The position numbers and the translations under genes are program-made. Shown here piece after piece: positions 16,476 to 26,295 of a DNA stretch of 49,488 bases (position 1 is the stretch's first letter; every line of letters starts with the position of its first letter). Origin of the DNA: Sulfuritalea sp. GTDB taxonomy: Bacteria > Pseudomonadota > Gammaproteobacteria > Burkholderiales > Rhodocyclaceae. Where the stretch lies: the NCBI GenBank assembly GCA_016712985.1, contig JADJQA010000041.1, forward strand, positions 1-49,488, given 5' to 3'. The notes under the pieces were generated by a model. The model made no database searches. It saw nothing but the letters and a program-made list of their open reading frames with translations, and was not told the DNA's origin.

Positions 16476-17563
16476 TGATCGAACTTCCTTAAAGCGAGCC
16501 CGCAGGCCACCATGAGCGAAGGCGCATCGGCGGCCAGTTGCTTGGCCCGGATGCGTGGCGAAATGGTCATTCCGGCAAAGGGGTCGGCAAGGATGGTATT
16601 CACATTGGCGCGCTGGCCCACAATTTCCGCAACACCCGGAATCAGTGCCGAACCACCGGCAAGGATGATGTGATGCACTTCATTGTGCGGTGTCGAGGTG
16701 AAGAAAAACTGCAAGGCACGTGCAACTTCCTGCGCCATATTTTCGATGAAGGGGTGCAGGATCTCGGCTTCGTAGTTGTCCGGTGGAGTGCCGGAACGCT
16801 TGAGGTTTTCGGCTTCTTCCGCACCCATCCCGTAGGCACGCATGATCTCGTCGGTCAATTGCGACCCGCCGAACGCCTGTTCGCGTGCGTATAGCTGCTG
16901 GTTATCCTTGGTAATGGTGACTTTCATGGCGGACGCGCCGACGTCAACCAGGGCTATGATTTGCCCCGCACCCGCTTGTGGTAGCTGCATCGTGACCAAC
17001 TCATAGGCGGCCTGGGTCGCGTAGGCCTCGACGTCCATCACCACCGGCTTGAGTTCGGCCACCTCGGCTGCCGCAACGCGGTCCTCGACCTTCTCCTTGC
17101 GCGAAGCCGCCAGCAACACCTCAACATCGTCGGGGCTCGATGGAGCCGGTCCGATGACCTGGAAGTCGAGATTGACCTCTTCCAGCGCGAAGGGAATGTA
17201 CTGGTTGGCCTCGGACTCTACCTGCACTTCCATTTCCTGCTCGCGCAGGCTGGCCGGTAGCGTAATCTTCTTGGTAATTACCGCCGCGGTAGGCAGAGCC
17301 AAGGCGACATATCGGGTAGACGTGCCAAGGCGCTTCCAGCACCGCAAGAGGGTTTCGGAAACGGCATCGACCGACGCGAGATTGCCGTCAACCACGGCAT
17401 CCTTGGGCAGGGGTTCAATGGCGTACCGCTCCACGCGCGGCTGCCCTTTGCCGCCATCCACCAGCTCGACCATCTTTACCGCGGTCGAACTGATGTCGAC
17501 CCCGATCAGCGGACGAAGCTTCGGGTTAAAGATCGACTTCAGGGCCGAGACATCGATCTGCAA
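16472..17563 (-). CDS. pilM: Type IV pilus assembly ATPase-like protein PilM
   Basis: PilM is a cytoplasmic actin/FtsA-like protein that binds the N-terminus of PilN. The 363-aa protein has a phosphate-1 region near PLIGVDISSTAVKMVELVDG, a later LVDVGASAMKVTI, and IILAGGSALIPGVAEIVG, all typical of the actin-like fold. It is the first gene of the pil operon. AAAGGA lies about 15 bp before the ATG, and an AT-rich 167-bp divergent region (17564-17730) separates it from mrcA. Confidence 0.95.
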   Translation of the reverse strand: MQIDVSALKSIFNPKLRPLIGVDISSTAVKMVELVDGGKGQPRVERYAIEPLPKDAVVDGNLASVDAVSETLLRCWKRLGTSTRYVALALPTAAVITKKITLPASLREQEMEVQVESEANQYIPFALEEVNLDFQVIGPAPSSPDDVEVLLAASRKEKVEDRVAAAEVAELKPVVMDVEAYATQAAYELVTMQLPQAGAGQIIALVDVGASAMKVTITKDNQQLYAREQAFGGSQLTDEIMRAYGMGAEEAENLKRSGTPPDNYEAEILHPFIENMAQEVARALQFFFTSTPHNEVHHIILAGGSALIPGVAEIVGQRANVNTILADPFAGMTISPRIRAKQLAADAPSLMVACGLALRKFDQ

Positions 17564-17695
17564 AGAATTTTCCTTTAAAAATATTGCGTTACAAGCTATA
17601 CGAATAATTTACTTCAGATGCTAGCAGCAACTATATCGAGTGTAAAGCAAAATTGTAAAGAATCCACGTTGGCGGCGTCTCTTCAACGCCACAGC

Positions 17696-17701
17696 TATAA
17701 T
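17696..17701 (+). promoter_or_regulatory. Putative -10 element of mrcA
   Basis: A perfect TATAAT lies 30 bp before the GTG start of mrcA. I find no good -35 at 17 bp; the sequence there is GC-rich, and an inverted repeat GGCGT / ACGCC with a 7-nt spacer (17673-17689) overlaps that position. A regulator or an extended element may be needed. Confidence 0.45.
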
Positions 17702-17730
17702 TCTCCGCGCCGCCTTCCGCCCTCCAATTC

Positions 17731-20160
17731 GTGCCCATTTCCTCGCTTAACGCTCCTGTCCGCTGGTTGCTGTACTTTCTGCTCGTACTCGGTGGCAGCG
17801 TGCTTGCCGTTGTTGCGCTAGCTGGAATCGTACTGATTCTTGCTTACCCACAGTTGCCTTCGGTTGAGGTCCTGACCGATTACCAGCCGAAGATACCCAT
17901 GCGAATCTATTCCGGCGATGGGCACCTCATTGGTGAGTTCGGCGAGGAGCGCCGCAATTTTGCGCGCATCAAGGACGTTCCCGCCATCATGACCCAGGCG
18001 ATTCTCGCGGCCGAGGACGAACGTTTCTACACGCATCCCGGCATCGATACGCAGGGCCTGTTACGCGCAGCGTATTCCAATTTTGTGGGCGGCGGCAGGC
18101 GGCAAGGGGCGTCGACCATCACCATGCAGGTGGCGCGCAACTTTTTCCTTTCCACTGAAAAGACCCTGACCCGAAAACTGTACGAGATGTTACTGGCTTT
18201 CAAAATCGAGAACAATCTCGAAAAGGACCAGATTCTTGAGATCTACCTGAACCAGATCTACCTCGGGCAACGGGCCTACGGATTTTCCGCAGCGGCCCAG
18301 TTCTATTTCGGCAAGGCGTTGAAGGATGTCACCATCGCCGAAGCTGCGATGCTGGCCGGACTGCCGAAGGCTCCCTCCGCCTTCAATCCGGTCGCCAATC
18401 CGAAGCGTGCCCAATTGCGCCAGCGCTACGTGTTGCGCCGCATGCACGAGCTGAACTTCATCGACGATGCCCAACTCAAGACGGCACAAGCCGAGACGCT
18501 GCGCGTCAAGCGCGACGTCAACGACTTCGGGGTGCATGCCGAGCACGTCGCAGAAATGGCGCGCCAGATCACCGTCGAACGCTTCCCGGATGATTCCTAC
18601 AGCCGCGGCCTGAACGTAATCACCACCATCGATCGCTCAGAACAGCAGGCAGCCTACCTCGCGCTGCGGCGCGGCGTGATGGATTACGACCGGCGCCACG
18701 GCTATCGCGGCGCCGAAGCCTATGCCGACATGAAGAACATCACTTCAGACCAGGACGAGGAGCTGGAAGAGCTGCTGAGCGACTTCCATGACAGCGACGA
18801 CCTGTTGCCGGCCATAGTCCTCGAAGCGGGGCCGAAGCAGGTGCGCGCCTACCTGCGCGGCGGGGAACTGCTCAAGATCGGCGAGGATGGCCTCAAGTTC
18901 GCCGCCCGCATGCTGGACGACAAGGCGGCGCCGAACAAGCGCCTGCGGCGCGGCGCGGTGATCCGTGTGCAAAAGACCGAAAAGGGCTGGCAGGTTCTCC
19001 AACTGCCGGAGGTGGAGGCCGCCTTCGTTGCCGCGAGTCCGGTCGATGGTGCGATCCGCGCGCTGGTCGGCGGCTTCGATTTCAATCGCAACAAGTTCAA
19101 CCACGTCACGCAGGCCTGGCGCCAGCCCGGATCGAGCTTCAAACCCTTCATCTACTCGGCGGGACTGGAGAAAGGCTACACGCCGGCCTCGGTGATCGCC
19201 GATGAACCGGTCTCGATTTCCGCCGAGGAAACCGGTTCGCAAGCCTGGGAGCCAAAGAACTATGACGGCAAATACGAGGGTCCGATGAGCCTGCGCACGG
19301 CGCTTGCCAAGTCGAAGAACATGGTCTCGATCCGGCTTTTGCGCTCGATCGGAACCCATTACGCCCAGGACTACGTGACACGCTTCGGCTTCGATGCCGA
19401 CAAGCATCCGCCCTACCTGACGCTGGCACTTGGCGCCGGCGCCGTGACGCCCTGGCAGCAGCTCGCCGCCTATTCGATCTTTGCCAACGGCGGCTACCGC
19501 GTGGAGCCCTACATCGTGCGCGAGATCCGCGACGACAAGGGCACGGTGCTGGCCGCCATACAACCGGCGCTGGCCGGCGACGAATCCTTGCGCGCGATAG
19601 ACGCCCGCAATGCGTGGCTGATGGACAGCATGATGCACGACGTGGTGCGCCGCGGCACCGCGACCCGGGCCGCCACGGTGCTCAAACGCGGCGACCTGGC
19701 CGGCAAGACCGGCACCACCAACGACTATATCGACGCGTGGTTCTGCGGTTACCAGCCGACGGTGGTTGGTATCGCCTGGATCGGCTTCGACCAACCCAAG
19801 CGCATGGGTAACGGCGAGACAGGCGGATCGGCGGCATTGCCGATCTGGATCGGCTACATGGAACATACCCTGAAAAACGTCCCCGAAAGCTGGCCCGAGG
19901 TTCCAGAGGGACTGGTGTCCATCGTTGCCAGCGATCCTGCCGGCAAGTCCGGCAAGGAACTGGTTTACAAGGAACACCTGCCACCGCCCGCCGAGGAAGA
20001 TGCGGAAGCGTCCGTGCAGGAGCCCGCGCCGGTGCAGGACGCGAAGCCAAAACTGATTGAAAAGCCGGCGGTCGAAAAGCCTCTCGCGGAAAAAGCCGCT
20101 GGCGAGAAAGCCGCAGCCGACAAGCCGGTCCCGCCCAAGCCGGTTGAAAAGAAGCCCTAA
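17731..20160 (+). CDS. mrcA: Class A penicillin-binding protein 1A
   Basis: This is a bifunctional peptidoglycan glycosyltransferase/transpeptidase in the inner membrane. The 809-aa protein starts at GTG (MPISSLNAPVRWLL) with one membrane anchor at about residues 10-36. The GT51 domain shows ILAAEDERFYTHPGID, GASTITMQVARNFF and EIYLNQIYLGQRAYGF. The transpeptidase has SSFK at about residue 468 (active Ser in SxxK), a later SKN, and KTGTTNDYIDAWF at about residue 658. The C-terminus is a Lys/Ala/Pro-rich tail. It is divergent from pilM, as is common in this group. Its stop overlaps the cyaY stop tail-to-tail. Confidence 0.96.
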   Translation: MPISSLNAPVRWLLYFLLVLGGSVLAVVALAGIVLILAYPQLPSVEVLTDYQPKIPMRIYSGDGHLIGEFGEERRNFARIKDVPAIMTQAILAAEDERFYTHPGIDTQGLLRAAYSNFVGGGRRQGASTITMQVARNFFLSTEKTLTRKLYEMLLAFKIENNLEKDQILEIYLNQIYLGQRAYGFSAAAQFYFGKALKDVTIAEAAMLAGLPKAPSAFNPVANPKRAQLRQRYVLRRMHELNFIDDAQLKTAQAETLRVKRDVNDFGVHAEHVAEMARQITVERFPDDSYSRGLNVITTIDRSEQQAAYLALRRGVMDYDRRHGYRGAEAYADMKNITSDQDEELEELLSDFHDSDDLLPAIVLEAGPKQVRAYLRGGELLKIGEDGLKFAARMLDDKAAPNKRLRRGAVIRVQKTEKGWQVLQLPEVEAAFVAASPVDGAIRALVGGFDFNRNKFNHVTQAWRQPGSSFKPFIYSAGLEKGYTPASVIADEPVSISAEETGSQAWEPKNYDGKYEGPMSLRTALAKSKNMVSIRLLRSIGTHYAQDYVTRFGFDADKHPPYLTLALGAGAVTPWQQLAAYSIFANGGYRVEPYIVREIRDDKGTVLAAIQPALAGDESLRAIDARNAWLMDSMMHDVVRRGTATRAATVLKRGDLAGKTGTTNDYIDAWFCGYQPTVVGIAWIGFDQPKRMGNGETGGSAALPIWIGYMEHTLKNVPESWPEVPEGLVSIVASDPAGKSGKELVYKEHLPPPAEEDAEASVQEPAPVQDAKPKLIEKPAVEKPLAEKAAGEKAAADKPVPPKPVEKKP

Positions 20161-20483
20161 AGGCTGACGCTGGTCCCGGCCTGCTGTGACACGGCGCGGG
20201 AGAGCGCCACCATCAGTTCCTCTCCGTCGCGCGTGCCTAGCCAGCGCCCGCCATCGGGCCGGAAGTGGAATCCGCCGGATTTCGCCGCCAGCCAGATCTC
20301 GCGCGCGGCGGCATGGCGATTGATGATGATCTTCGAACCATTCTCGAATTCGATCTCGATGATGCCTCCAGGCTTGAGTTCGAAGTCGAAGTCGGCGGCA
20401 CCGCTGTCGCTCGCGGCCTCTAACGCGGCTTCGATGCGCGCCAGTTCGGCATCGGCCGCCGCCATGAATTCCTGTTCGTCCAT
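20157..20483 (-). CDS. cyaY: Iron-sulfur cluster assembly regulator CyaY (frataxin)
   Basis: This bacterial frataxin binds iron and modulates IscS during Fe-S assembly. The 108-aa protein has an acidic first helix (MDEQEFMAAADAELARIEAA) and then DFDFELKPGGIIEIEFENG, IIINRHAAAREIWLAA and GGFHFRPDGGRWL, which match the frataxin beta-sheet signature. It is convergent with mrcA (4-bp overlap of the stop codons) and divergent from lptM-lysA, a frequent betaproteobacterial neighbourhood. Confidence 0.94.
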   Translation of the reverse strand: MDEQEFMAAADAELARIEAALEAASDSGAADFDFELKPGGIIEIEFENGSKIIINRHAAAREIWLAAKSGGFHFRPDGGRWLGTRDGEELMVALSRAVSQQAGTSVSL

Positions 20484-20586
20484 CGCATGTTCCTTTCAGG
20501 GGACGACAAGTCCGGTAGTAGAGCAGCATGTCGCCGGTACTGTCCGCCGCATATACTACCGTCCCCAGCCCTCTTTCCCGAATCCG

Positions 20587-20775
20587 ATGCGTCCGATAAC
20601 TCCATTGCTCGCCGCACTGTCCTGCATTGCGGCGCTCGCCGGTTGCGGCACCAAAACGCCCCTGACGCTACCGCCACAGCCGCAGCCGCCGGCAAAGGCC
20701 GCTGCCTTGCCGGCGCCGTTACCGATGGAATCGCCGCAAGCGCTGGCGCAGGCAAGCACCGAGCCGCGCCAATGA
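20587..20775 (+). CDS. lptM: LptM-type small outer-membrane lipoprotein (YifL family)
   Basis: The 62-aa precursor has signal peptide MRPITPLLAALSCIAALAGC with lipobox LAGC, followed directly by GTKTPLTLPP, the short conserved motif of LptM/YifL, and then a Pro/Ala-rich tail. In enterobacteria LptM assists LptD maturation. The start at 20587 was chosen because it begins the signal peptide; the longer upstream ORF is a shadow of cyaY. The stop overlaps the lysA ATG (ATGA). Between cyaY and lysA is the expected place for this gene. Confidence 0.85.
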   Translation: MRPITPLLAALSCIAALAGCGTKTPLTLPPQPQPPAKAAALPAPLPMESPQALAQASTEPRQ

Positions 20776-22049
20776 GCCTGACCAACCTGGGCGGGGACGG
20801 CCTGCAGGTCGAGGCTGTCGCGCTGAACGACATCGCCGCGCGCTTCGGCACGCCCTGCTACGTCTATTCGCGCCTCGCGCTGACCGCCGCCTACGTCGGC
20901 TATCGCAACGCGTTGCATGCACACGGCCTGGGCGACCGCGCGCTGATCTGTTACGCGGTCAAGGCCAATTCCAACCTCGCCATCCTCAACCTGTTCGCGC
21001 GCCTCGGCGCCGGCTTCGACATCGTCTCCGGCGGTGAGCTGGCGCGCGTGCTGGCCGCCGGCGGCAGCGCCGACAAGATCGTTTTCTCCGGCGTCGGCAA
21101 GTCGCGCGAGGAAATGCGCCAGGCGCTGGAAGCCGGCATCCACTGCTTCAACGTCGAATCGACCAGCGAACTGGAACAACTCAACGAGGTCGCCGGAGGC
21201 CTGAATCGCCGTGCGCCGGTTTCGCTGCGGGTGAATCCCGACGTCGACGCCAGGACCCATCCCTACATCTCCACGGGGCTGAAGACTGCCAAGTTCGGCG
21301 TCGCCTTCGACCAGGCCTTCGACACCTATCGCCGCGCCGCTTCCTTGCCCCATCTTGCGGTAAAGGGCATCGATTGCCACATCGGTTCGCAACTGCTCGA
21401 CCCCGCGCCCGCCGCGGAAGCCGCCGACAAGGTGCTGGCGCTGGTCGACCGCCTCGCGGCCGCCGGCATCGTGCTGGAACACATCGACCTGGGCGGCGGC
21501 ATGGGCATCCAGTACCGCCGCGAAGAACCGGCGCCGGCCACCGCCGACTACCTTGCGCCGATGCTGGCGAAGTTCGCCGGCCGCCGCGAAAAGCTGATCT
21601 TCGAACCGGGCCGCTCGCTGGTGGGCAACGCCGGGCTGTTGCTGACGCGAGTGCAAGTACTCAAGCCCGGCGAGGAAAAGCATTTCGCCGTGGTCGACGC
21701 GGCGATGAACGACCTGATGCGCCCGGCCCTGTATGACGCCTGGCACGACATCGTCCCGGTGGCAAAAGTCGGCGCCGGCGACACGGCGCCAGGCACGCCA
21801 ATGCGGTATGAAATCGTCGGCCCGGTCTGCGAATCGGGCGATTTCCTCGGCCACGACCGCGAACTGGCGTTGAAGGAAGGTGACCTGCTCGCCGTCCTTT
21901 CGGCCGGCGCCTACGGCATGGCCATGGCCTCGAACTACAACAGCCGTCCGCGGGCCGCCGAAGTCATGGTCGATGGCACCCACGCGCACCTGATCCGCCG
22001 CCGCGAAAGTGTCGCGGAACTCTTTGCACCGGAGTCGGTCCTGCCGTGA
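20772..22049 (+). CDS. lysA: Diaminopimelate decarboxylase
   Basis: LysA is a PLP enzyme that converts meso-diaminopimelate to L-lysine. The 425-aa protein shows YAVKANSN with the PLP lysine at about residue 60, GAGFDIVSGGEL, HIGSQL, the phosphate loop DLGGGMGIQY, FEPGRSLVGNAG, and CESGDFLGHDREL with the dimer-partner Cys. The ATG overlaps the lptM stop. The stop TGA shares a base with the start of the next gene, which suggests co-transcription with the efflux pair although no functional link is known. Confidence 0.96.
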   Translation: MSLTNLGGDGLQVEAVALNDIAARFGTPCYVYSRLALTAAYVGYRNALHAHGLGDRALICYAVKANSNLAILNLFARLGAGFDIVSGGELARVLAAGGSADKIVFSGVGKSREEMRQALEAGIHCFNVESTSELEQLNEVAGGLNRRAPVSLRVNPDVDARTHPYISTGLKTAKFGVAFDQAFDTYRRAASLPHLAVKGIDCHIGSQLLDPAPAAEAADKVLALVDRLAAAGIVLEHIDLGGGMGIQYRREEPAPATADYLAPMLAKFAGRREKLIFEPGRSLVGNAGLLLTRVQVLKPGEEKHFAVVDAAMNDLMRPALYDAWHDIVPVAKVGAGDTAPGTPMRYEIVGPVCESGDFLGHDRELALKEGDLLAVLSAGAYGMAMASNYNSRPRAAEVMVDGTHAHLIRRRESVAELFAPESVLP

Positions 22050-23254
22050 TGCAAAGGACATTCGCCGCCGCCCTAGCGCTCCTGCTGCTCGCCGCCTGCG
22101 GCCAGAAGGCCGAGGAAAGGAAAGCCGGGCCACCGCCCGCGCTGATCACCGTGACCCAGGTCGGCAGCGGCGAATTCGAAGTGGTCGAGGAAACCCTGGG
22201 CACCCTGGAAGTGCTGGCCGACCCGAAGGTCGGCGCCGAAGTGCCGGGGCGCGTCGTGCAGGTGCTGGCTCGCACCGGGCAGCGCGTGAAGAAGGGGCAA
22301 TTGCTGGCCGTGATCGACGCCGGCGACACGACGCTCGCCAATCGCGCCGACGAAGCCGATGCACGCCGGCTCGAAGCCCTGGCGACGCAACAGGATCGCC
22401 TGCTGGAACGCCAGCAGGCGCTGGTGGCAAAGGGCTTCCTGTCGAAGAACGCCGGCGAGGACATCGCCGCGCAGCGCACCGCCGTCAATGAGCAGCTGGC
22501 CGCCGCCCGCGCCCGCGCCGAGAACAGCCGGCGGGCGATGGGAAAGACGCGCGTCACCTCCCCGCTCGACGGCGTCGTCGAAGTCCAGATAGTCGCTCCC
22601 GGCGATTACGTCAAGGTTGGCGACCCGATGTTCCAGCTGGTCGCGCCGCACAAGCTGCGCGCCCACCTGCCCTTCCCCGAAGTCGCGGCCACCCGCCTCG
22701 CCCCCGGCCAGGCGGTGAGCATGACCTCGCCGCTGGCGCCGGGAAAAATGTTCGAAAGCCGCATCCACGAAATCCGTCCCGGCATCGTCGAAGGCAGCCG
22801 CACGCTCGACGTGCTGGCCGACATCGACAACCGCGAGGGCCTGTTGCGCGGCGGCGGCACGGTAAACGCCACCGTTCGCATCGCTGCCAAGGCCACCGCC
22901 CTGACGGTGCCCGAGCAAAGCGTGGTGCTGCGCCCGGCGGGCAAGGTGGTGTATGTCATCGCCGAGGTCGACGGCCAGAAGCGCGCGCAGCAGAAAGTGG
23001 TCAAGGCCGGCGCCAAGCGTGGCGGCCGCGTCGAGATCCTCGAAGGCCTTTCCGGCGGCGAAACCATCGCGCTCGACGGCGCCGGCTTCCTCACCAACAA
23101 CGCAGTGGTGGGGATCAAGGAGCCGGCCAAGCCGGGCGGCAAGGGCGGAGCAGCCAAGGACGCCGCAGCAAAAGTTCCCAACGGGACGCAAAGCGCTGGC
23201 GCTGACGCCACGGCGCAGAAACCCGACCCCGCCGCCAAGCCCGACGCGAAATGA
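22049..23254 (+). CDS. RND efflux periplasmic adaptor (membrane fusion protein), lipoprotein
   Basis: This is the adaptor of a tripartite RND pump. The 401-aa protein has a lipoprotein signal (LLLLAACGQKAEE), a lipoyl/barrel-sandwich half (AEVPGRVVQVLARTGQRVKK), a helical hairpin (QDRLLERQQALVAKGFLSKN), the second lipoyl half (SPLDGVVEVQIVAPGDYVKV), a beta-barrel and an Ala/Pro/Lys-rich tail. The start is the ATG at 22049, where TGATG overlaps the lysA stop; a GTG one codon earlier is possible. It is ATGA-coupled to the permease. Substrate is unknown, and no outer-membrane channel gene is adjacent. Confidence 0.9.
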   Translation: MQRTFAAALALLLLAACGQKAEERKAGPPPALITVTQVGSGEFEVVEETLGTLEVLADPKVGAEVPGRVVQVLARTGQRVKKGQLLAVIDAGDTTLANRADEADARRLEALATQQDRLLERQQALVAKGFLSKNAGEDIAAQRTAVNEQLAAARARAENSRRAMGKTRVTSPLDGVVEVQIVAPGDYVKVGDPMFQLVAPHKLRAHLPFPEVAATRLAPGQAVSMTSPLAPGKMFESRIHEIRPGIVEGSRTLDVLADIDNREGLLRGGGTVNATVRIAAKATALTVPEQSVVLRPAGKVVYVIAEVDGQKRAQQKVVKAGAKRGGRVEILEGLSGGETIALDGAGFLTNNAVVGIKEPAKPGGKGGAAKDAAAKVPNGTQSAGADATAQKPDPAAKPDAK

Positions 23255-26200
23255 CCCTGCCCGAGCTTTCGGTAAAGCGCCACGTCCTGGCGTGGATGCT
23301 GAACGCGGTGCTGGTACTGTTCGGCGTCATCTCGTTCAGCCGCATTGGCATGGACCGGCTGCCCTACATCGAATTTCCGGTGGTCTCGGTCACCACCGCG
23401 CTGAAGGGCGCCAATCCGGACATTGTCGATGCCAGCGTCACCAACCTGATCGAGGGTTCGGTGAACAGCGTGCCCGGCATCGAGCATATCCAGTCCACGT
23501 CATCTCCCGGCGTCTCCGTGATCAACATCACCTTCGGCCTGGAAAAAAACGTCGACGTCGCCTACAACGAGGTGCAGTCCAAGGTTAACCAGGTGCTGCG
23601 CCGCCTGCCCAGGGACGTCGATCCGCCGATCGTGGCCAAGGTCGAGACCAACGCCTCGCCGATGTTCTGGATGGCACTTCAGGGCGACCGCACCCAGCAG
23701 CAGCTCAACCAGTACGCGCTCAATGTGGTCAAGAAGAAGCTGGAGACCATCGACGGCGTCGGCGAAGTCCGCCTCGGCGGCCGCCGCGATCGCACGATCC
23801 GGGTGAACCTGATCCCCGAACGCATGACTGCACTGGCGATTTCGGCGCAGGATGTCGCCAGCGCCTTCGGATCCGAGCACGTGCAACTGGCCGGCGGCTT
23901 CGTCGTCGGCCAGGCCACCGAACACCTGGTCAAGCTCGACCTCGAATTCCACTCACTCGATGCCCTGGCCGGCCTCGTCGTCGCCCAGCGCAACGGCGTC
24001 TCCGTGCACCTCTCCGAGATCGCCGAACTGGAAGACGGACTGACCGACAACCGCCAGCTGGCGCGCTTCAACGGCGAAATGACGGTGGGCCTCGGCGTGG
24101 TCAAGGTTGCCAACGCCAACACCGTGGCCATCGCCGAGCGCATCAAGGCCAAGCTGGCCAACGAGATCGAGCCGCAATTGCCGCCGGGCATGAAGATCAG
24201 CATCGTCTCCAACGACGCCGTATTCATCCTCGAAATCGTCAATTCCCTGAAAGAACACATCATCGAGGGCACCCTGCTGGCGGCGCTGGTGGTGTGGTTC
24301 TTCCTGCGTTCGCTGCGCTCGACCCTGATCGTCGCGGTGGCGATCCCGGTCTCGCTGATGGGCGCCATCGCGGTGATCTATTTCTTCGGCTACACGCTGA
24401 ATTCGCTGACCATGCTGGCGCTGCTGCTCCTGATCGGCGTGGTGGTCGACGATGCCATCGTGGTGCTGGAGAATATCTTCCGCCACCGCGAGGACCTCGA
24501 TCCCGATCCGGTCTCGGCCGCCGTCAATGGCAGCCGCGAAGTGGTGTTCGCGGTGATCGCCGCGACGCTCTCGCTGGTTTCGATCTTTGCCCCGGTGATC
24601 TTCCTGCAGGGCGTGCTCGGCCAGTTCTTCCGCTCCTTCGCAGTAGTGGTCACCTTTGGCGTGCTGGTTTCGCTGTTCGTCTCGCTGACGCTGACGCCCA
24701 TGCTCTGCTCGCGCTACCTCAAGGTCGAGAAGCAGCACGGCCGCATCTACCACCTGCTCGACGGCATCCTCGGCGGCCTCGACCGCATCTACATCCGCCT
24801 GCTCGAATCCGCCCTGACCCATCGCTGGTGGGTGGTGGCGCTGACCGCGCTGATCGTCGCCGCCAGCAGCTTCTTCTTCATCAACATCGGCAAGACCTTC
24901 ACGCCGGATGAGGACGAGGGCCGCTTCCGCGTCTCGCTGCGCACACCGCTCGGCTCCAGCATCGACTACACCGACGCCAAGCTGCGCGAAGTCGAGGCGG
25001 TGCTCAATAGTTACCCCGAGGTGCGCACCGAGTTCGCCCTGATCGGGCTGGGCAGTGCCGGCCAGGTCAACCAGGGCACGGTAGTGGTGCGCATGGCGCC
25101 ACGCGAGGAGCGCAAGCGCAGCCAGCAGCAGGTAATCGCCGACGTGCGGCGTGACCTCGCCGCCATTCCCGGCGCGCGCGCCTTCGCCGCGCCCTTCTCC
25201 ATCGTCGGCGGTGGCCAGCGCGGCGAGCCGCTGCAATTCGTCCTCGCCGGGGAGAACATCGACGAGGTCGGCCGCCTGACGCGCGAACTGCAACAGAAGC
25301 TGGCCGCCCTGCCCGGCATCGGCCGCGTCGATACCGACCTCCAGCTCGACCTGCCGCAACTCGTGTTCCGCCCCGATCGTCTGCGCATCGCCAACGCCAA
25401 CCTGGCGACGGCCGACGTCGCCCTTGCCGTCAACATGCTGACCGGCGGTGTGGACATCGCCAAGTTCAACGACGAGCCGGGCGACGGCCAGCGCTATGAC
25501 ATCCGACTCAAGGCGAGGGAAGGCGCCTTCACCCAGCCCGCCGACCTGTCGAAAATCTTCCTGCGCAACCGCGACGGCAAGCTGGTGCGCCTCGATTCCG
25601 TCGCGCGCTTCGAAGAGAAACTCGGCCCCGCGGTGATCGGCCGCTTCGACCTGCAATACGCGGCGACCTTCTATGCCACGCCCGCAATACCGCTCGGCGA
25701 CGCGGTGACCCAGGTACGCGCCGCAGCGGCCGAGATCCTGCCCGCGGGCTACCAGGTCAAGATGATCGGCCAGGCCGAGGAGTTCGGCAAAACCCAGAAG
25801 TACATGAGCTTCGCCTTCGGCCTGGCTTTGGTGCTGCTCTACATGGTGCTGGCGAGCCAGTTCAACAGCTTCCTGCAACCCGCCATCGTCATGCTGGCGC
25901 AGCCGCTGGCCGTGGTCGGCGGCATCGCTGCGCTGTGGCTGTTCGGCCACACGCTGAACATCTACTCGATGATCGGCCTCACGCTGCTGATCGGCCTCGT
26001 CGCCAAGAACTCGATCCTGCTGGTCGACCTCACCAACCAGCGCCGCGAGCAGGGCATGGCGGTGGACGCCGCGCTGCGCAATGCCTGCCCGATCCGCATG
26101 CGCCCGGTGATGATGACCTCGGCCACCGTGATCCTCGCCCTCTTCCCTGCCGCGCTGGGGCTGGGCGCCGGCGCCGAGACCAACCAGCCGCTGTCGATCG

Positions 26201-26295
26201 CGGTAATCGGCGGCATGATTTCCTCGACCCTGCTGACGCTGGTGGTGGTGCCGGCGGTGTATTCGCTGATCGAGGGGCGGCGCGGCGCAAGGTAA
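23251..26295 (+). CDS. RND efflux permease (AcrB/HAE1-like)
   Basis: This is a proton-driven inner-membrane exporter. The 1014-aa protein begins MTLPELSVKRHVLAWMLNAV with TM1 and a large periplasmic porter loop. The core TM4 motif LLIGVVVDDAIVVLEN carries the paired Asp residues of proton relay. A second loop follows, then the C-terminal TM bundle with LLIGLVAKNSILLVDLTNQR, the Lys of the relay and the usual RMRPVMMTSATVILALFP. It has the full length for the family and is intact. Drug or metal specificity cannot be told from sequence alone. Confidence 0.93.
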   Translation: MTLPELSVKRHVLAWMLNAVLVLFGVISFSRIGMDRLPYIEFPVVSVTTALKGANPDIVDASVTNLIEGSVNSVPGIEHIQSTSSPGVSVINITFGLEKNVDVAYNEVQSKVNQVLRRLPRDVDPPIVAKVETNASPMFWMALQGDRTQQQLNQYALNVVKKKLETIDGVGEVRLGGRRDRTIRVNLIPERMTALAISAQDVASAFGSEHVQLAGGFVVGQATEHLVKLDLEFHSLDALAGLVVAQRNGVSVHLSEIAELEDGLTDNRQLARFNGEMTVGLGVVKVANANTVAIAERIKAKLANEIEPQLPPGMKISIVSNDAVFILEIVNSLKEHIIEGTLLAALVVWFFLRSLRSTLIVAVAIPVSLMGAIAVIYFFGYTLNSLTMLALLLLIGVVVDDAIVVLENIFRHREDLDPDPVSAAVNGSREVVFAVIAATLSLVSIFAPVIFLQGVLGQFFRSFAVVVTFGVLVSLFVSLTLTPMLCSRYLKVEKQHGRIYHLLDGILGGLDRIYIRLLESALTHRWWVVALTALIVAASSFFFINIGKTFTPDEDEGRFRVSLRTPLGSSIDYTDAKLREVEAVLNSYPEVRTEFALIGLGSAGQVNQGTVVVRMAPREERKRSQQQVIADVRRDLAAIPGARAFAAPFSIVGGGQRGEPLQFVLAGENIDEVGRLTRELQQKLAALPGIGRVDTDLQLDLPQLVFRPDRLRIANANLATADVALAVNMLTGGVDIAKFNDEPGDGQRYDIRLKAREGAFTQPADLSKIFLRNRDGKLVRLDSVARFEEKLGPAVIGRFDLQYAATFYATPAIPLGDAVTQVRAAAAEILPAGYQVKMIGQAEEFGKTQKYMSFAFGLALVLLYMVLASQFNSFLQPAIVMLAQPLAVVGGIAALWLFGHTLNIYSMIGLTLLIGLVAKNSILLVDLTNQRREQGMAVDAALRNACPIRMRPVMMTSATVILALFPAALGLGAGAETNQPLSIAVIGGMISSTLLTLVVVPAVYSLIEGRRGAR

